Part shown: piece after piece, positions 12,301 through 25,186 of the stretch
How the letters are laid out: each line of letters starts with the position of its first letter
Position numbering within the stretch: position 1 is the first letter of the stretch
Assembly (NCBI GenBank): GCA_034008185.1
Contig: CM067089.1
Location: 20,348,213 to 20,412,212 of the forward strand
Reading direction: 5' to 3'
From: Gorsachius magnificus
Lineage: Eukaryota > Chordata > Aves > Pelecaniformes > Ardeidae
DNA length: 64,000 nt
Notes under the pieces: generated by a model
What the model saw: the letters and a program-made list of their open reading frames with translations, nothing else
What the model was told of the DNA's origin: nothing
Databases searched by the model: none
Program-made: the position numbers and the translations under genes

Positions 12301-15300
12301 TAAGAAGCTCTGAACTTGTGCCCATTAATTTGTATTCAGTGGAAACTGTACCACTGACGTGGGATGAGTCCTGCAAATGCCTAAGGACAGGGATAAAGGA
12401 ATGAGTCAGATGAGGAAAGTTATTGGCAAGTACCTACAACCTAGGCTGGCACTGATGATTTTGGGGCTTGATGCTACCACCACTACAAGGGGCAGCACTC
12501 TGCCAGCCTTTGCTGATTTAGCTCACGGGTACAAGATGAAATTGATTGGGCATTTCTATGTCCACATCATAGTCCTGGAAGTGTTTGCAGAGTTCCGAGT
12601 ATTTGGTCTACATTGCACTGAACTGAATTCAATCCCACCGAATGCCTTTCTGTTGGCTGCTGCTGGGTTTTTGGTTACCCAGCTATAACAGGTGATACCC
12701 AAGTCATTTAAGGGCTGAGGTGCCACCTTACCAAGTGAATTTTGCCAGTGTGTGATGCACTGGGGTGTGTGCTGCAGGGACCTCAGGGTGGCACCTAGCA
12801 CCCTCGCTCTGGCACGGGGAGGTACCCAAGCATGGCGGTGGCAGTGCTCTTCAGGGGGAGCCAGCCCCAGCGAGCAGCTGTGTCCCAGGGGCTGCAGCAG
12901 CTCAGGTGGCGGTGGTCACAGGCGTCTGCACCACACACCGCACCACAGAGACGTGCTACTGACAGCCAGAGTCCCACCAGCTCATGAGACCTAGCCCCAT
13001 GCATGGCAGCAAGACACCTGGGAAAACCTTCCCCTGGAAGTTCTTACATATCTGTCTTGTTGCTAATCATTTTATCCCAAGCATTATCTGTTTGCCTCGA
13101 AGTCAGAAAAGCCTTCCATTTGTGGAGTTAATTCACAGTCTTAACAACAGTAGAAGGCAGGTTTTTGTGGTCAAATATATTGCCACATTAATAACTTCAG
13201 AATATTACATGAAGCACAAAAAAATAGAAGAAAAGAATAAATTAACAGAAGAAGCCTGCATGGCACACTAGAGAATTAAAGTGCCATTTTATTACACGCA
13301 CCTTAGAGTTAAAGTTTTAATTTTCTTTTAAAAGATAGCAATATATAATTTTCATCCTCCATGTTCAAAAACACTTAGAGAGGATGATTTGTTCTTTGTT
13401 GTAACCTACAGGACAAACAAAGCTGCAGTCAAGTGATGTTGACCAAATCCCTGCAATTTCGCAGTGATAACAGAATTGTTGTTATTCTTTGTATTCATTA
13501 TTGCTCTAATAAGGGACTTTTCTCCAAGGATCCTGATGTACTTTAAATACAAATGAATGAGTGTTCCCTGATCCCTCATGAGCCGTTATGCAGTCTTATT
13601 TTGCAAAGGGGTTGCAAAGGAGGATGCTGAGGCAGAGGGGGGGTTACTGGCCTTATTTTCATAGGAACAGACTCTGAAACAGTTCCTAGGTAGCAATTTG
13701 GCTCAGGTCAAAGCTCTAGCTCCTAGTCAGAGGCAGCTCCAGGAATTATTCCCAGCCCCCTGCCTGGGAGATGCCTCCCTGACAAGATGTATAGCGGCAT
13801 ACGTTCATACAGTACAAGTACAGTAAGCACTGCCACTTGTGGGTTTCACTTGCTCTGCTGAGCCGGCACTGAGGAGCTTTTAAAAGTGGAAAGGCATTCA
13901 GAGGCATCTTTTTCTTTTACAAGCTGCAGACATTTGCCTCTTAGTGAAGAAGGTCACCAATCAGGCATAGAGATCTCGGTGGCTATCACTGCAGCGCAGT
14001 TTCCAAATGGCTCCTCCATCCAGCAGCTCTCCCCGCTGCCTTATATAGCAGGCCAGCAGGGCTATATTTGGAGACAGATACAGGGGTTATGTTCCCAAGG
14101 GCTTCTGATGGAGTAAGTTCAGAGTGTGTTGTCATGATGGACGTGCACACATGTGCCCTAGCAGAGTAGAGGTCAGCCATCATTCATGAATATGCGGAGA
14201 CCACTTACAGTCCAGTTACGGCATATGCTAGTGGCACGTGCTCCCCACCCACCCTGCTTTCTCCCTGGTAAGCTGCTACATTTTTAATGCCTCCATTAGC
14301 TCTTGGAACAATTGACAGCTTCAAGTCTTTCCCCGCAATGAGCTCTGATGTGGAAATGCCACGCAGCTTTCAATCATAAGCCAAACGGCTAAAAATTCTG
14401 AGATGAGATTTCAGTTCCAGAAGAGGAAGCCTGCCCAGTCAACCCTACACCTTTAATATAATTATTAATTATTCATAAACAACTGTAAATGCACCTAGCT
14501 CCTGCAGTACCATGCATCTTTGGAAATGCCCTTGCTGAAATCACTGGTAGGTGTCTGGGTTTTTCTTCTTCAGGGCATCCACACCTAAGGCAAGGTTGCT
14601 GGCCCTAATGCTTCTATTGAGAGCCAAATGATTCAGTGTTCAATGCACCAGCTTATCCCCAAAACACACCAATTTTTATGTTTCTTTTAGCACAAGAAAT
14701 GATTCTTTCATTTAAAGAGAGGACAATGCAATTAAATGGTTTCTGCAATAAGGCAGTCAGACCTCAGCCCTCCAAGGACTACCTAAATTCACATTCACAG
14801 CTGCAGAAGAAAAACCTGAAGCTGGCTGGTGTGGCAAAGGTTCAAAGAGCTAAGCAAATAGAAATAATATGAAGCATCTGCTGTCCTGAAATCTTGTGCT
14901 TTTAAGAGATGCTGTCAGCCCCACCAGCAATGAAAGGTGTGCTCTGGTTTGAGATAAAAAGATGTTTCTCTAAGTACAATCTGATTTAATCTGGGAGCAG
15001 AAAGTCACCCAAAGCTCTCAATTGAAACCTCACTGACAATTACAATTTTGTTATCAAAAGTTGGCTCAGTTTTAGTGAAAAAGCCAGCTATGGAGAGACA
15101 CAAGCCTGCCCCCTCTCAGGTGGTTCAGCTCTGCAGAGCTATCAGGAACAGAAAGAAGTAAAATCTCTGTCACCGAAGGAAGCAGTGCACACAGTGTGAA
15201 CACCATTTTAAATCAATTTAGAAAACAATTTTGTTAAAACAGATCCATCCCTTGGTATAGTTACTTTGATTTTAGCTTGACAGCACTATTTTGGCTAAGG

Positions 15301-18300
15301 GACTGCCTGAAGAAAGAGCAAAGCAGGTCATGGAAGCTGCAATTACACATGGCGTGCTGATCGCTGTCAAGCCAGGCAGGAGGTTGGTGCCCAGCAGTTT
15401 TTTGGCTTAACCTTACTGCCCCATCTTACTTTGGATTTCCCAAGCCCGACTCTGCAGAAATGTACAGACTGAAAGTCCTCCCAATAAGAACTTAAACTAA
15501 ACTTCATCTCTGTGATGGAACTGGGTTAGGGAGAAACCCCACATAATTATGTTGGCAGAACAGAGAGAACAATAAGCCCCTGGGTAAGTAAGTAGCGACA
15601 TGTGGCAACCCATACACTATAGGAACTCAGACCTCAGCCTGAGCCTGAAGTTATGCTGCTTAAAACGTTGCATAGTGTTTGACTTGGTTCAATCATTCAC
15701 GATGGACCTTTGTGTAACACCTAAACCTGCAGCCAGGTATGCTCCTGTGGCAAGCTAGGTTACAAGTTTATTACCACCACTGCATATCAACTGAACCATG
15801 CTAACTAGCCAGGGGCTCATTGCTGCATCTTACAGCAAATATCATGTAAAATGTGTTGGCTTAAATTCCAGTGAAATGAGTGATGTTAAACTCATTTAAC
15901 TTAAGCCACGGTGACCTGTATGGACATGTTCTTATTGTCTGAAACCTTGCTAGCCTGCTTAACCATAAATAGCAGTAGAAGCTAGAATGCTCTGGGTTCA
16001 GTTTTAGCTAACAGACACATCCACTGCACGTGTTGGATTTGGTGAACCATTTAATTTGAGCTTTTGGGAGGCATCAGTTTGTTCCCAGAGGTGGAAGAAA
16101 GATATTCACTGATAGGGAAAGGAAATCAAGAAAGAGTGATAACTGTGTGGTAAGCTGTTGCTAGCTGAAAGTGATAAGAGAGCTTACTAATTTTAATCTT
16201 AAATAACAGGTGTGTTTGTGTCTAAATCACTCATTTTTATGCTATGGTGCAGCAAGGTCAACTGCATGCAAGGCATTATATGGAACTCTGGCTACATGAA
16301 ACCTTGGTTAGTTATCTCCCTGTTGCCATTATGTTCCTTTCTTGATGGTGCCCTTCCCACCTGGGACATGGCCCAGCAATGAGCTGTGCTTCCAGACTAG
16401 GGAAAGGATCCTCCACCACACCACAGATACCTGTGGGTGCAGGCTGCATAACCCTGTCACACTGTCAGGATATGATTCTGATACTGCTTTCAGTTCACTT
16501 AAGGTTTATCGCCACTTTTTGCCAATGAGCAAGGAGATAGCATCCTTCCTTTCCCTGTCTCCTTCTCTCCCCCTTCGACTCTCACAATTTCTGAAGGGAT
16601 ACCACATGCTCTTGATTCCTCTCACTTGGAAGCAAACAAGTTAGTTACCTACAACTTCCCAGAGGAGCAGTTCATACATATACATTTCAACTTGTTGACA
16701 ACATGCTTTTGTAGGTTACCATTCACAGTTACACTCCAAAGCAACAAATGGATGGCAAACTCTTGTAAACATGAAGGAAACCAGCACGAGAGCATTACCA
16801 AAACTAGCTCACTGATATAAATTTCTTCAAGAAACTTCTGCTGCAAAGAAATGTTCTGGCAAAAAACTCCACACATTAAAGTCTTTCCCTGCGAGATCAC
16901 AAAAGTTAAAAAAATGGGTCATGAATCCCATCAGTCAAGGTACCCACCCACTAAAGGTCTCTATGGAGTCAGCTAGGTAGGCAGAAGAAAATTATGATAT
17001 TTCAACAGAGCTAGATGGAGGCAGGGAGTTTTATTTTTACAATCCTACACACTGGAGAGAGCCCTGGGACCACTGAGCGAAGCCCTGACCTTCAGCACCC
17101 AATCTGTCTCCTAGACAATTCTCTGAATGCCAACAGCAGCAGGGGGAGACCTTGATGATGCAACTTCTTACCTGCACTTACTGAATTGCTTTGTTTTTTA
17201 AGTCAGTCTACAGTACCATAAATGCCTGATTTAGGTATAGCAGTGTGTGTTCAGCTCACATCTGGCTCGACAACTGTGTAAGGAAAACACTCTGTGAGGA
17301 CAGGCCTCTTTGAGAAGGGGTGAGCTTGGGACTGTGCAAGAGGAAAGACTGCTTACATCAGGCTTCCAGAACAGGGGCACTTCCAGCTCTCCACTGCCTG
17401 GGCCATGGGGCTGGCTCTCTGCAATCAAGTCACTCATTGCTCTCTTGAACTTAGACCCTGCAGGCAATGCCAAAGCAAGCAATCAGACCCTTTATCTTCA
17501 TGCTCACACTCCAAAGTCCTACTTTCAAAAACAATGTGAGCACTTAGGAGAGTGAGTCCCAATGAAAATGACTCTTTGCAAGTGGCATGAAATCTCTTTG
17601 GCACTTTCAGAGCTGTATCTTGACCTCTGCTTGTGCAGTATGGCCGACAAACCCTTTTACCCAGCTGCTGACAGCCTATCTGCAGAGCACAGCTCCTCAG
17701 GCTCCTAGAAAATGTTCATTTCTAAACAAGACAAAGCCAAAATTGGCCAGATCTAGTGTTAGCAATAGACCAGCTCTGAGAAGGAGGTGGGACAACAGAC
17801 CCTAGAGCTTCCTTGCTACCAATGTTCTCATGATTTCTACAGCTCAGGAAGGAGAAGATGATGGCAAGATTCCACATCAGTCCTTCAGTGTGGGAGAGTC
17901 TAGTCTGCTCTAGCATCAATACTAAGATCCTCAGATTATCTACAACCCAATTTATTTCAGTCTCCACAAATCACAATGAGTCCAGGAGCTGAAATGCACC
18001 AGAAGGTGACAAAAAGACTCTCCTTTAAATCCTCCCTATCGGGGATATCAGAAGGAAATGCAACATGCACCTATTCCATTGTGGTAGGTGAAGACTTTGA
18101 GATGTGCGGTCTTCAGATCTATGCTGGGAAGGGCAGGGCATGCCCTTCTCCTGAGGAAAAAAAGAGAAAAAGGCATTTTTGTTGAAGACTAACAGATTAG
18201 ACATTTCTGCTGTAATACCATGGAATTCAAGAAAGATTGCATGTGCGCTCAGAGGAATAAGAAAACTTTGTTAATGCTGATAGACTGTAAATAAATAAAT

Positions 18301-19144
18301 GAAGTATTAATCATCACTGCCATCAAACTCTGGGAGAAATCTATCTTTGTATTATTTGAATGAGGCTCTGTCATTAGTTCAACCTTGCCATTTTTAGAAA
18401 TTATTAGAATTTTATAGCAGGTCTGAAACTCTATGCCAATGAGACTGCGATTTTAATGCATATTAATGGGACAAATGGGGGAGGGGAAAGGAAGTTGGTG
18501 TGATTCCCTTATAGAGCAGAATGCTAAATAAGAAGATTCCAGCTGTGCAACAGGAAAGTTAAAATGCTTTGTTTGGATCATTAATATCGCAATGAAAACT
18601 AATTAAACCTAGAGCTACAAGGAGGAGCTCATTAGAGATTTGAATGGAGGCAGCGCAGCACTCAGCAGCCTCCAGTTTTAGTAGTTTCTTTTATCACACC
18701 AAGTAGGATATCAAGGGTTCACCAAGCAGACAGAGGATAGACTGAAGAGCCAAGGGGATATGGATGCCCAGTTGAGGGGATGCAACTGCAAGAGGTACCT
18801 GACCTGCTATAGGCCTTCTTTGGAAAATGCTGCGTGAGTTTTGCAGCTTTGTAGAATGAGCCAAGCCCTTTTACTGGGTCTCTGCTCAGACTCACATCAC
18901 TGCTCTCTCTACTTTTGCCTTCAACTCCGGCCTTGCATCCTGCAATGTTATGACTTTGTCCCCTTGTCTGACCTGACATTTGAAACTTTACCTAAAATTT
19001 CTTTAGCCAAAGAACCCCAAAAGCTGCTTTACAAAATAGATCTACTTGTATATAATTAGTTCCACTATGCCCACCCCCAGCCATGGCACTTCATCATCTG
19101 TAGTTTTAGTGTGACCCTCAGTTTTGCATTTCCTTTCTTCTTTA

Positions 19145-19179
19145 CCATGCCATGCCATACCATGCCACGCCACGCCACT
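19145..19179 (+). repeat. CCATG/CCACG pentanucleotide tandem repeat
   Basis: Seven 5-bp units in a row: CCATG, CCATG, CCATA, CCATG, CCACG, CCACG and CCACT. The drift from CCATG to CCACG along the array suggests CpG decay or stepwise unit mutation. Confidence 0.85.
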
Positions 19180-22100
19180 TCTGCTGTAGCCAGAGAAGGT
19201 GTCCCTGCCTCTGCTCTGTGAACATCAGCATCCTCCTATGGCTATTTGACTCTTCTCACCTCTGATACTGTCTTTCCCTCCCCCATGGCCTCCCTACATC
19301 CCAACTCCCACAAAACGCCACTCACAGCTCCGCACAGAAGCCCAGTGATACAGGACTATATTGACCTCTTCCTTAGATATTTGTCTCAGGAGTGAATAAT
19401 GATCAGATTGGGCCTCCCTAAGTCTTGCATCCTTGCAGCCTCAAGTAAATACGGCAGCCCCAACTAAGCTGTTGCTTATCCCTGCTAAGCGCTGGTAACA
19501 GCTTGCACTTCACCCCAGTAAAGGCTGCAAGGATGAAAGAATGAACTCTCAATGCCGATCATAAAGGACTTTGTGGGGGGAGGGCCCTCACAGATGAAAG
19601 ACAACTTGCTATTTTACTAATGATGCTGGATTGGAGTCTTGCTGGTAACCTGGGAAATTTAAAAATCCTTTAGTCATAAAGAAAACAAAATAAGATACTA
19701 AACCAGCGACACACTAAACTGTACACCTGTAACTCAGAGGAGAATTTTCCTCGGTGAGTTAGATAACCAAATGCCAAAGAAACATGATAGGAAATGAACC
19801 CTTGCCTCCCTTAATTGCAGTGTCAGACCATTTGAATATGGGGACCACTGAAACCCCTCCCATTTTCAAGTCAGAAATTTTCTACCACTATAGGAGGTGC
19901 CGACTCAGGTTTTATTAATTTTCTCCATCTTTGGGCATCAGGGAAATAAATTTTGAACAAACCCCTCTGCTCCATTCACTGTTAGGAGACAGTACATCCA
20001 AAAGGGTTGCCAGGAAAAGAAAAAAGCTCACAAAAGGAGAAAATGGACAATTAATCCTGAAGATCCCAAGAGGTGAGAATGGATCCAAGCAAGTCAGCAA
20101 AATACCAGCTCCAGCCCAGCCTGCATTTCCAGCAGGTGTTATCAAGGCATGGACCTCCCTAGATAGCCAAGGAGAAGAAAAACATGGAAAAATGCTGTGA
20201 AAGTAAAAAGAAATCACTGGAGTTGCAAAATTCATTTTCAAATGTGACATCTAGGCATCAGTCTACTCAATCTATGCCAGTGAAGATCCTCAGAGATGCC
20301 TCTGCTGCAGCTTTTCATGGGGGGAGGCAGAGAGAGGCTGTTGGACAATGAAGAATATTGCACACCCTGCAGAGTCAAACCCGTTGCACACCCCCAGTCG
20401 GTGCCAGCAGCCACAGGGCACAGGGACTTCCATGCAGGCACCGAAGAGGTGACAGATATGCCCTGGCTGTTTAGCACCATATAACAAAACAAGCTGAAAT
20501 GCTTTACAGAAAGGCTGCCAGGCAGAAGCCAGAGCTGTGTGCTATAGGCAGAAACAGCCCCAGAGGCTGCAGGAGCGGTACCTCTGTGAAGACCTCACCC
20601 TCTGGCATCCCAGGAGCGGATAATGGCATTTAAGGATACTCATCACCAAAGGGGGATGATTTTGATTTTCTGTGGTCAACACATGCATATGTAGATGTGA
20701 TCTCTTCCTCGCTCCCTCATCCTGCAATCTCTTGCTTTGCTGAAACCATGAAGAGACTTGGTGTCCATAGGCAAGGCTCAGCTTACAGCAAGCCCACAGA
20801 GAGAATAAGAGCCCAAATGAGGCAAAGGAGCACTTCAGATTGCCCTTGAATACAGGAGACTTACTCTGAATTTAGATACATGGATGAACACTGGACCAGA
20901 TTTATACAAACCCTGCAAGACTTACACCAAGAGACCTGAGGTAATGTTATTTGTACTGTTTCCACTTTTTCACTGGGGGAGAAATAGGTAAGTTTGTGAT
21001 GATGGCACTTCTGCCTCTTAATAGACTGCAATCCTGAGAACCTGCATTCCACTTTCTATTTTTCCCTCCCTGATGCTCTCCCTCTACCAAAGTCCTCAAC
21101 AGAATAGTTTTGGAATGACAAATATCTGTCCAGGCTTGAGTGACTGCAGTAACCTCACATTCCCTTTTCTGGTGCAGCTTGCATAGTACAAATTCACATC
21201 GTTCGAAGTCAGCCTTTGAATACTTCGCATGCTGGTTCTGCTCCTTCCTGCCCAGACATCAACACCTTTAAGCAACCCTGTATTCCCCCTGAACTGGTCT
21301 GTCTGACATACTCTTGATTGGCAAGGACAGTGACAAAAAATGGGGAAGGAAATCAAGAAACATGTTATGGCCAAGGGCTTGATTTCTGCAGAGACATGAA
21401 GACCAGAGAACACATTAACTTCACATAAGCTGTGATCAATGGCTACCTCACATTTGTTGTCCACCACATAAAGCTTTTAAAGATATCTTCAAATAAATCT
21501 AATTCACAAGGTGCTCTGTATGAGGGGAAGTGGGGGAGCGGGACACTGCAAGCTCAATAGAGATGGACAGTGTAGGGGAATGGCATTTGTCTGAATCTGT
21601 GGTGCTTCAAGGATTTAGTGGGAAAGGCAGTCTTGTTTCAGATCCCTCACATATGATTAATTTGTGTTGTGATGCGGGTGGACGTCAGTAACGTAGTCAA
21701 AGTTGAATGCCTTGGCTGTCATTGGATCATGGATAGTGATGTTTTCACTAGCCAAGTGACTATGCACTGAGATGCTGTTTCTGCTAACTGTCCGTTATTA
21801 ACACTGCCTCCAAGAGTGGATAACAGGGACACGAACTACCTGAATTACAACTCTTATGAGGCACTGCAGCTACGTTCTCAAAAAGGAACAACTGATGTTT
21901 TTCAGGAGTTCATTCCTGATAGAAGCTCAACCTTTCCACATTTATGGCACATTTTCTTGAAAGATTTATTCTGTTGAAAACCTTATTTCACACCTAGGAA
22001 TGGAAGAGACAGAAAAAAATTCATCCATTCCAACACCCACATTCCTTAGTGGGTTATTTGGAGGAAACAACCTGCAGACCTTTGGCCATAAAGCATTAAC

Positions 22101-23762
22101 TTCTCATGGCCAGGAGGAATGCAGCAATGGACCCTGAGCCTTCCATACATTGCCTAGCCACTGAAGCTGCAAAATGACTTTGGAAGAGCATCATGTACTT
22201 ATAGGGCTCTGTAGCAGCAGGTTCTAGCTATAAGCAGTGTGTTATGATACTCTTATTATCTCCTGAAAAATATGTATTACTGCATGCATTTGTCACTTTT
22301 ATATTTAGATATGGACCAGAATTTCCTACATCACTGGTTTTAATCTGCCAAGTGGTCATGTCAGCCATGATCTTATTCTCTTATTCTCAGCTTAACGATG
22401 TTTAGGATTTGAGATGAGGCAGGAAGACAAACAACGGACAGTTTCCTTCCTACTAAACTAGAGAGACATAAGGAGAGTTGTGGTCTCTGAGAGGTACCTA
22501 GGTATTAAAGGGAATTGCAGTCAGCACAATTTTTATGAGAGAAATCAACAATATCTCACTGAAAGACACATTCTCCCCTGAAATCCTCTATCTTCAGAGC
22601 CAGATGCCATGCCTTTGACACCATTATTCTTGAATTACTAATAAACCACTTAAATCACCACACAGTGAAGAGCTGCTTCCCCCACATTGAACACCCAGCA
22701 CAGCAAGTGACCTTTTTGCTACCTGCAGAGGCCAGCAAGTGTAGATTCTGGTGGACCAACATGGGGAAAAGCCAGAGAGGAAATCCTGGTGTCCTGCCCT
22801 TCCTCTGTGAGACAACGAGGCTGTTCATTCAAACACACCCCTAGGCTGCAGGTGTTGCATGGAAAGAAGCAGGCTCTGTGGCTGTTATTGGCAAAAATGG
22901 TTAAATTGAATTTCCCAGTTCTCCCACCACCTCCAAAAGTGCACCCTGTCCTATGCAGGACTCAAAGAACCTATTTCACTTTCCTGACACCAGAATAATC
23001 AAAAGGGGACAACACACGCATGCGGACAAAAGCAAAGCACGAGATCACCTCCACTACAGCAACTGAAAGCAAGAGCAAATCTGTCAGCTCTGTTCCCTTC
23101 TCCTCCCATCCACCTCCCTTGATTCTTCCCTTCAAAGCCTAACCGATCCAGTAAAAATAAGTGTTATTACAGGTGGGCAATTTATTTTTGCCATCCTCTT
23201 ATAGTTCACCCTTAAAAAAGAGGATACTTAGTGCCTCTAAAAACTGTTAATATCCCAAATACCTTAAGAAACTGTATAGTCACAAGGCAAACACGGCAAG
23301 AAAAGGCAAACCTAAAAGACAGGAGCTGTGACTACACTAGGTGGCCTGGCTTGCTCGTTTCATGTCCTGCTTCACATTAGGTAAGTACTAATACATAAAC
23401 CATAAGTGTTTTAGAAAAACAACAATAGAAACACTCTGTTTTGTCTATGGTGCCATTACTTTCATATCACTCGACTTACTCATTTCTTTCCTGGGCACCC
23501 TTAGGTTTACCATTAACACAACTATTTATGTTCATATTCTTATAAACACTGGCTAAAGATTGTGCTCCATCTCATGAGCTAGCAGTGGAATAAACAGGCT
23601 GATTTTCAGAAGCACAGAGCACTTCTTGCAGAGCAGAATATGGTGCTGCTCTGTACCGTGACAGCAGCAGCAGCAGGAATTTAAGGTGAGCAGGATACAG
23701 CCTGAGTGTGGCTGGGATCTGCCTCCCAGTCCTGAACCTCTGTGAATTGCAGAACTCTGAAC

Positions 23763-23813
23763 ATCATCTGCAAAAAACAAATCCAGCAACAAATCATCTG
23801 CCAAAAACAAATC
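23763..23813 (+). repeat. Two 21-bp imperfect direct repeats, 30-bp period
   Basis: ATCATCTGCAAAAAACAAAT at 23763 and ATCATCTGCCAAAAACAAAT at 23793 differ at one base over 21. They lie about 100 bases upstream of the CR1 insertion and are probably a local slippage duplication. Confidence 0.8.
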
Positions 23814-23916
23814 TTTGCATTAGAATCACATACTGCCTAAAGAGGGCTAAGCAAAACCTTGTGCCTTTGCAGTTACTTCAAAATTTCTGAAGGTTTAACT
23901 TCCTCTGTAGTATATA

Positions 23917-25186
23917 GATAGCCAGCATGGCTTCACCAAGGGCAAGTCCTGCCTGACGAACCTAGTGACTTTCTATGATGGTGTGACGCATCAGTGGACA
24001 AAGGAAAACCAATGGATGTCATCTATCTGGACTTCTGCAAAGCCTTTGACATGGTCCCCCACAACATCCTTCTCTCTAAATTGGAGAGCTATGGATTTGA
24101 TGGGTGGACTGTTTGGTGGATAAGGAACTGGCTGAATGGTCGCATCCAGAGGGTAGTGGTCAATGGCTCGATGTCCGGATGGAGACTGGTGACAAGTGTT
24201 GTCCCTCAGGGGTCCGTACTGGGACCGGTGCTGTTTAATATATTCATCAATGACTTAGACAGCGAGATCGAATGCACCCTCAGCACGTTTGCGGATGACA
24301 CCAAACTGAGTGGTGCGGTTGACACACCAGAATCACGGGATGTCATCCAGAGAGACCTGGACAGGCTGGAGAGGTGGGCCTGTGTGAACCTCATGAGGTT
24401 CATCAAGGCCAAGTGCAAGGTCATGCACCTGGGTCAGGGTAACCCCCGGTATCAATACAGGCTGGGGGAAGAAAGGATCGAGAGCAGCCCTGCCGAGAGG
24501 GACTTGGGCGTGCTGGTGGATGAAAAGCTGGACGTGAGCCGGCAATGTGCGCTGGCGGCCCAGAAGGCCAACCGTACCCTGGGCTGCATCAGGAGAAGCA
24601 TGGCCAGCCGGTCGAGGGAGGTGATTCTGCCCCTCTACTCTGCTCTGGTGAGACCTCACCTGGAGTACTGCGTCCAGCTCTGGAGCCCTCAGCACAAGAA
24701 GGACATGGAACTGTTGGAGCGGGTCCAGAGGAGGGCTACTAAAATGATCCGAGGGCTGGGGCACCTCTCCTATGAGTACAGGCTGAGGGAGTTGGGGTTG
24801 TTCAGCCTGGAGAAGAGAAGGCTGCGGGGAGACCTGATTACGGCCTTTCAGTACCTAAAGGGGGCCTATAGGAAAGATGGGGAAAATCTTTTTAGTAGGG
24901 CCAGCTGTGTCAGGACAAGGGGTAATGGTTTTAAACTGAAGCAGGGTAGGTTTAGACTGGATATAAGGAGGAAATTCTTTACAACGAGGGTGGTGAAACA
25001 CAGGAACGGGTTGCCCAGAGAGGTGGTGGAGGCCCCATCCCTGGGAACATTCAAGGCCAGGTTGGATGGGGCTCTGAGCAACCTGATCTAGTTAGCAGTG
25101 TCCCTGCTCACTGCAGGGGGGTTGGACTAGATGACCTCTAGGGGTCCCTTCCAACCCAAAACATTCTATGATTCTATGGTTCTATA
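23917..25186 (+). mobile_element. 5'-truncated CR1 LINE retrotransposon
   Basis: The element starts abruptly inside the ORF2 reverse transcriptase region, at a segment reading SQHGFTKGKSCLTNLV. It runs through the rest of ORF2, a short 3' UTR with the typical GGTTGGACTAGATGACCTC segment, and ends in imperfect ATTCTATG octamers at about 25163-25185. This 5' truncation and octamer tail with no poly(A) is the hallmark of avian CR1. About 1.27 kb of an element of roughly 4.5 kb remains. The coding part is largely intact, so this is a fairly young copy. No clear target-site duplication is seen, as is usual for CR1. Confidence 0.95.
23994..25091 (+). pseudogene. CR1 ORF2 remnant: reverse transcriptase and C-terminal region
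   Basis: The open frame of 365 codons plus TAG has no internal stop. Reverse transcriptase landmarks are visible: YLDFCKAFD near residues 11-19 (motif A aspartate), PQGSVLGP at 71-78 (motif B) and the catalytic FADD at 99-102. After these comes the thumb and the basic C-terminal part common to CR1. The frame opens at a GTG only because the sequence just upstream is shifted: the HGFTKGKS part of the palm lies in another frame, consistent with loss of one base near 23988. The N-terminal endonuclease domain and ORF1 are absent, so the copy cannot move on its own. Confidence 0.92.

Larger units (their letters stand above)
9354..23916. other. Gene-free sequence with scattered GC-richer patches
   Basis: No exon, RNA gene or recent transposon was recognised apart from the small repeats listed separately. 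GC-richer patches at about 10130-11150 and 12730-13010 keep several frames open by composition and should not be read as genes. A stretch at about 15640-16040 has repeated GCTAGC/TTAACC-like words and may be a very old repeat. Confidence 0.55.
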
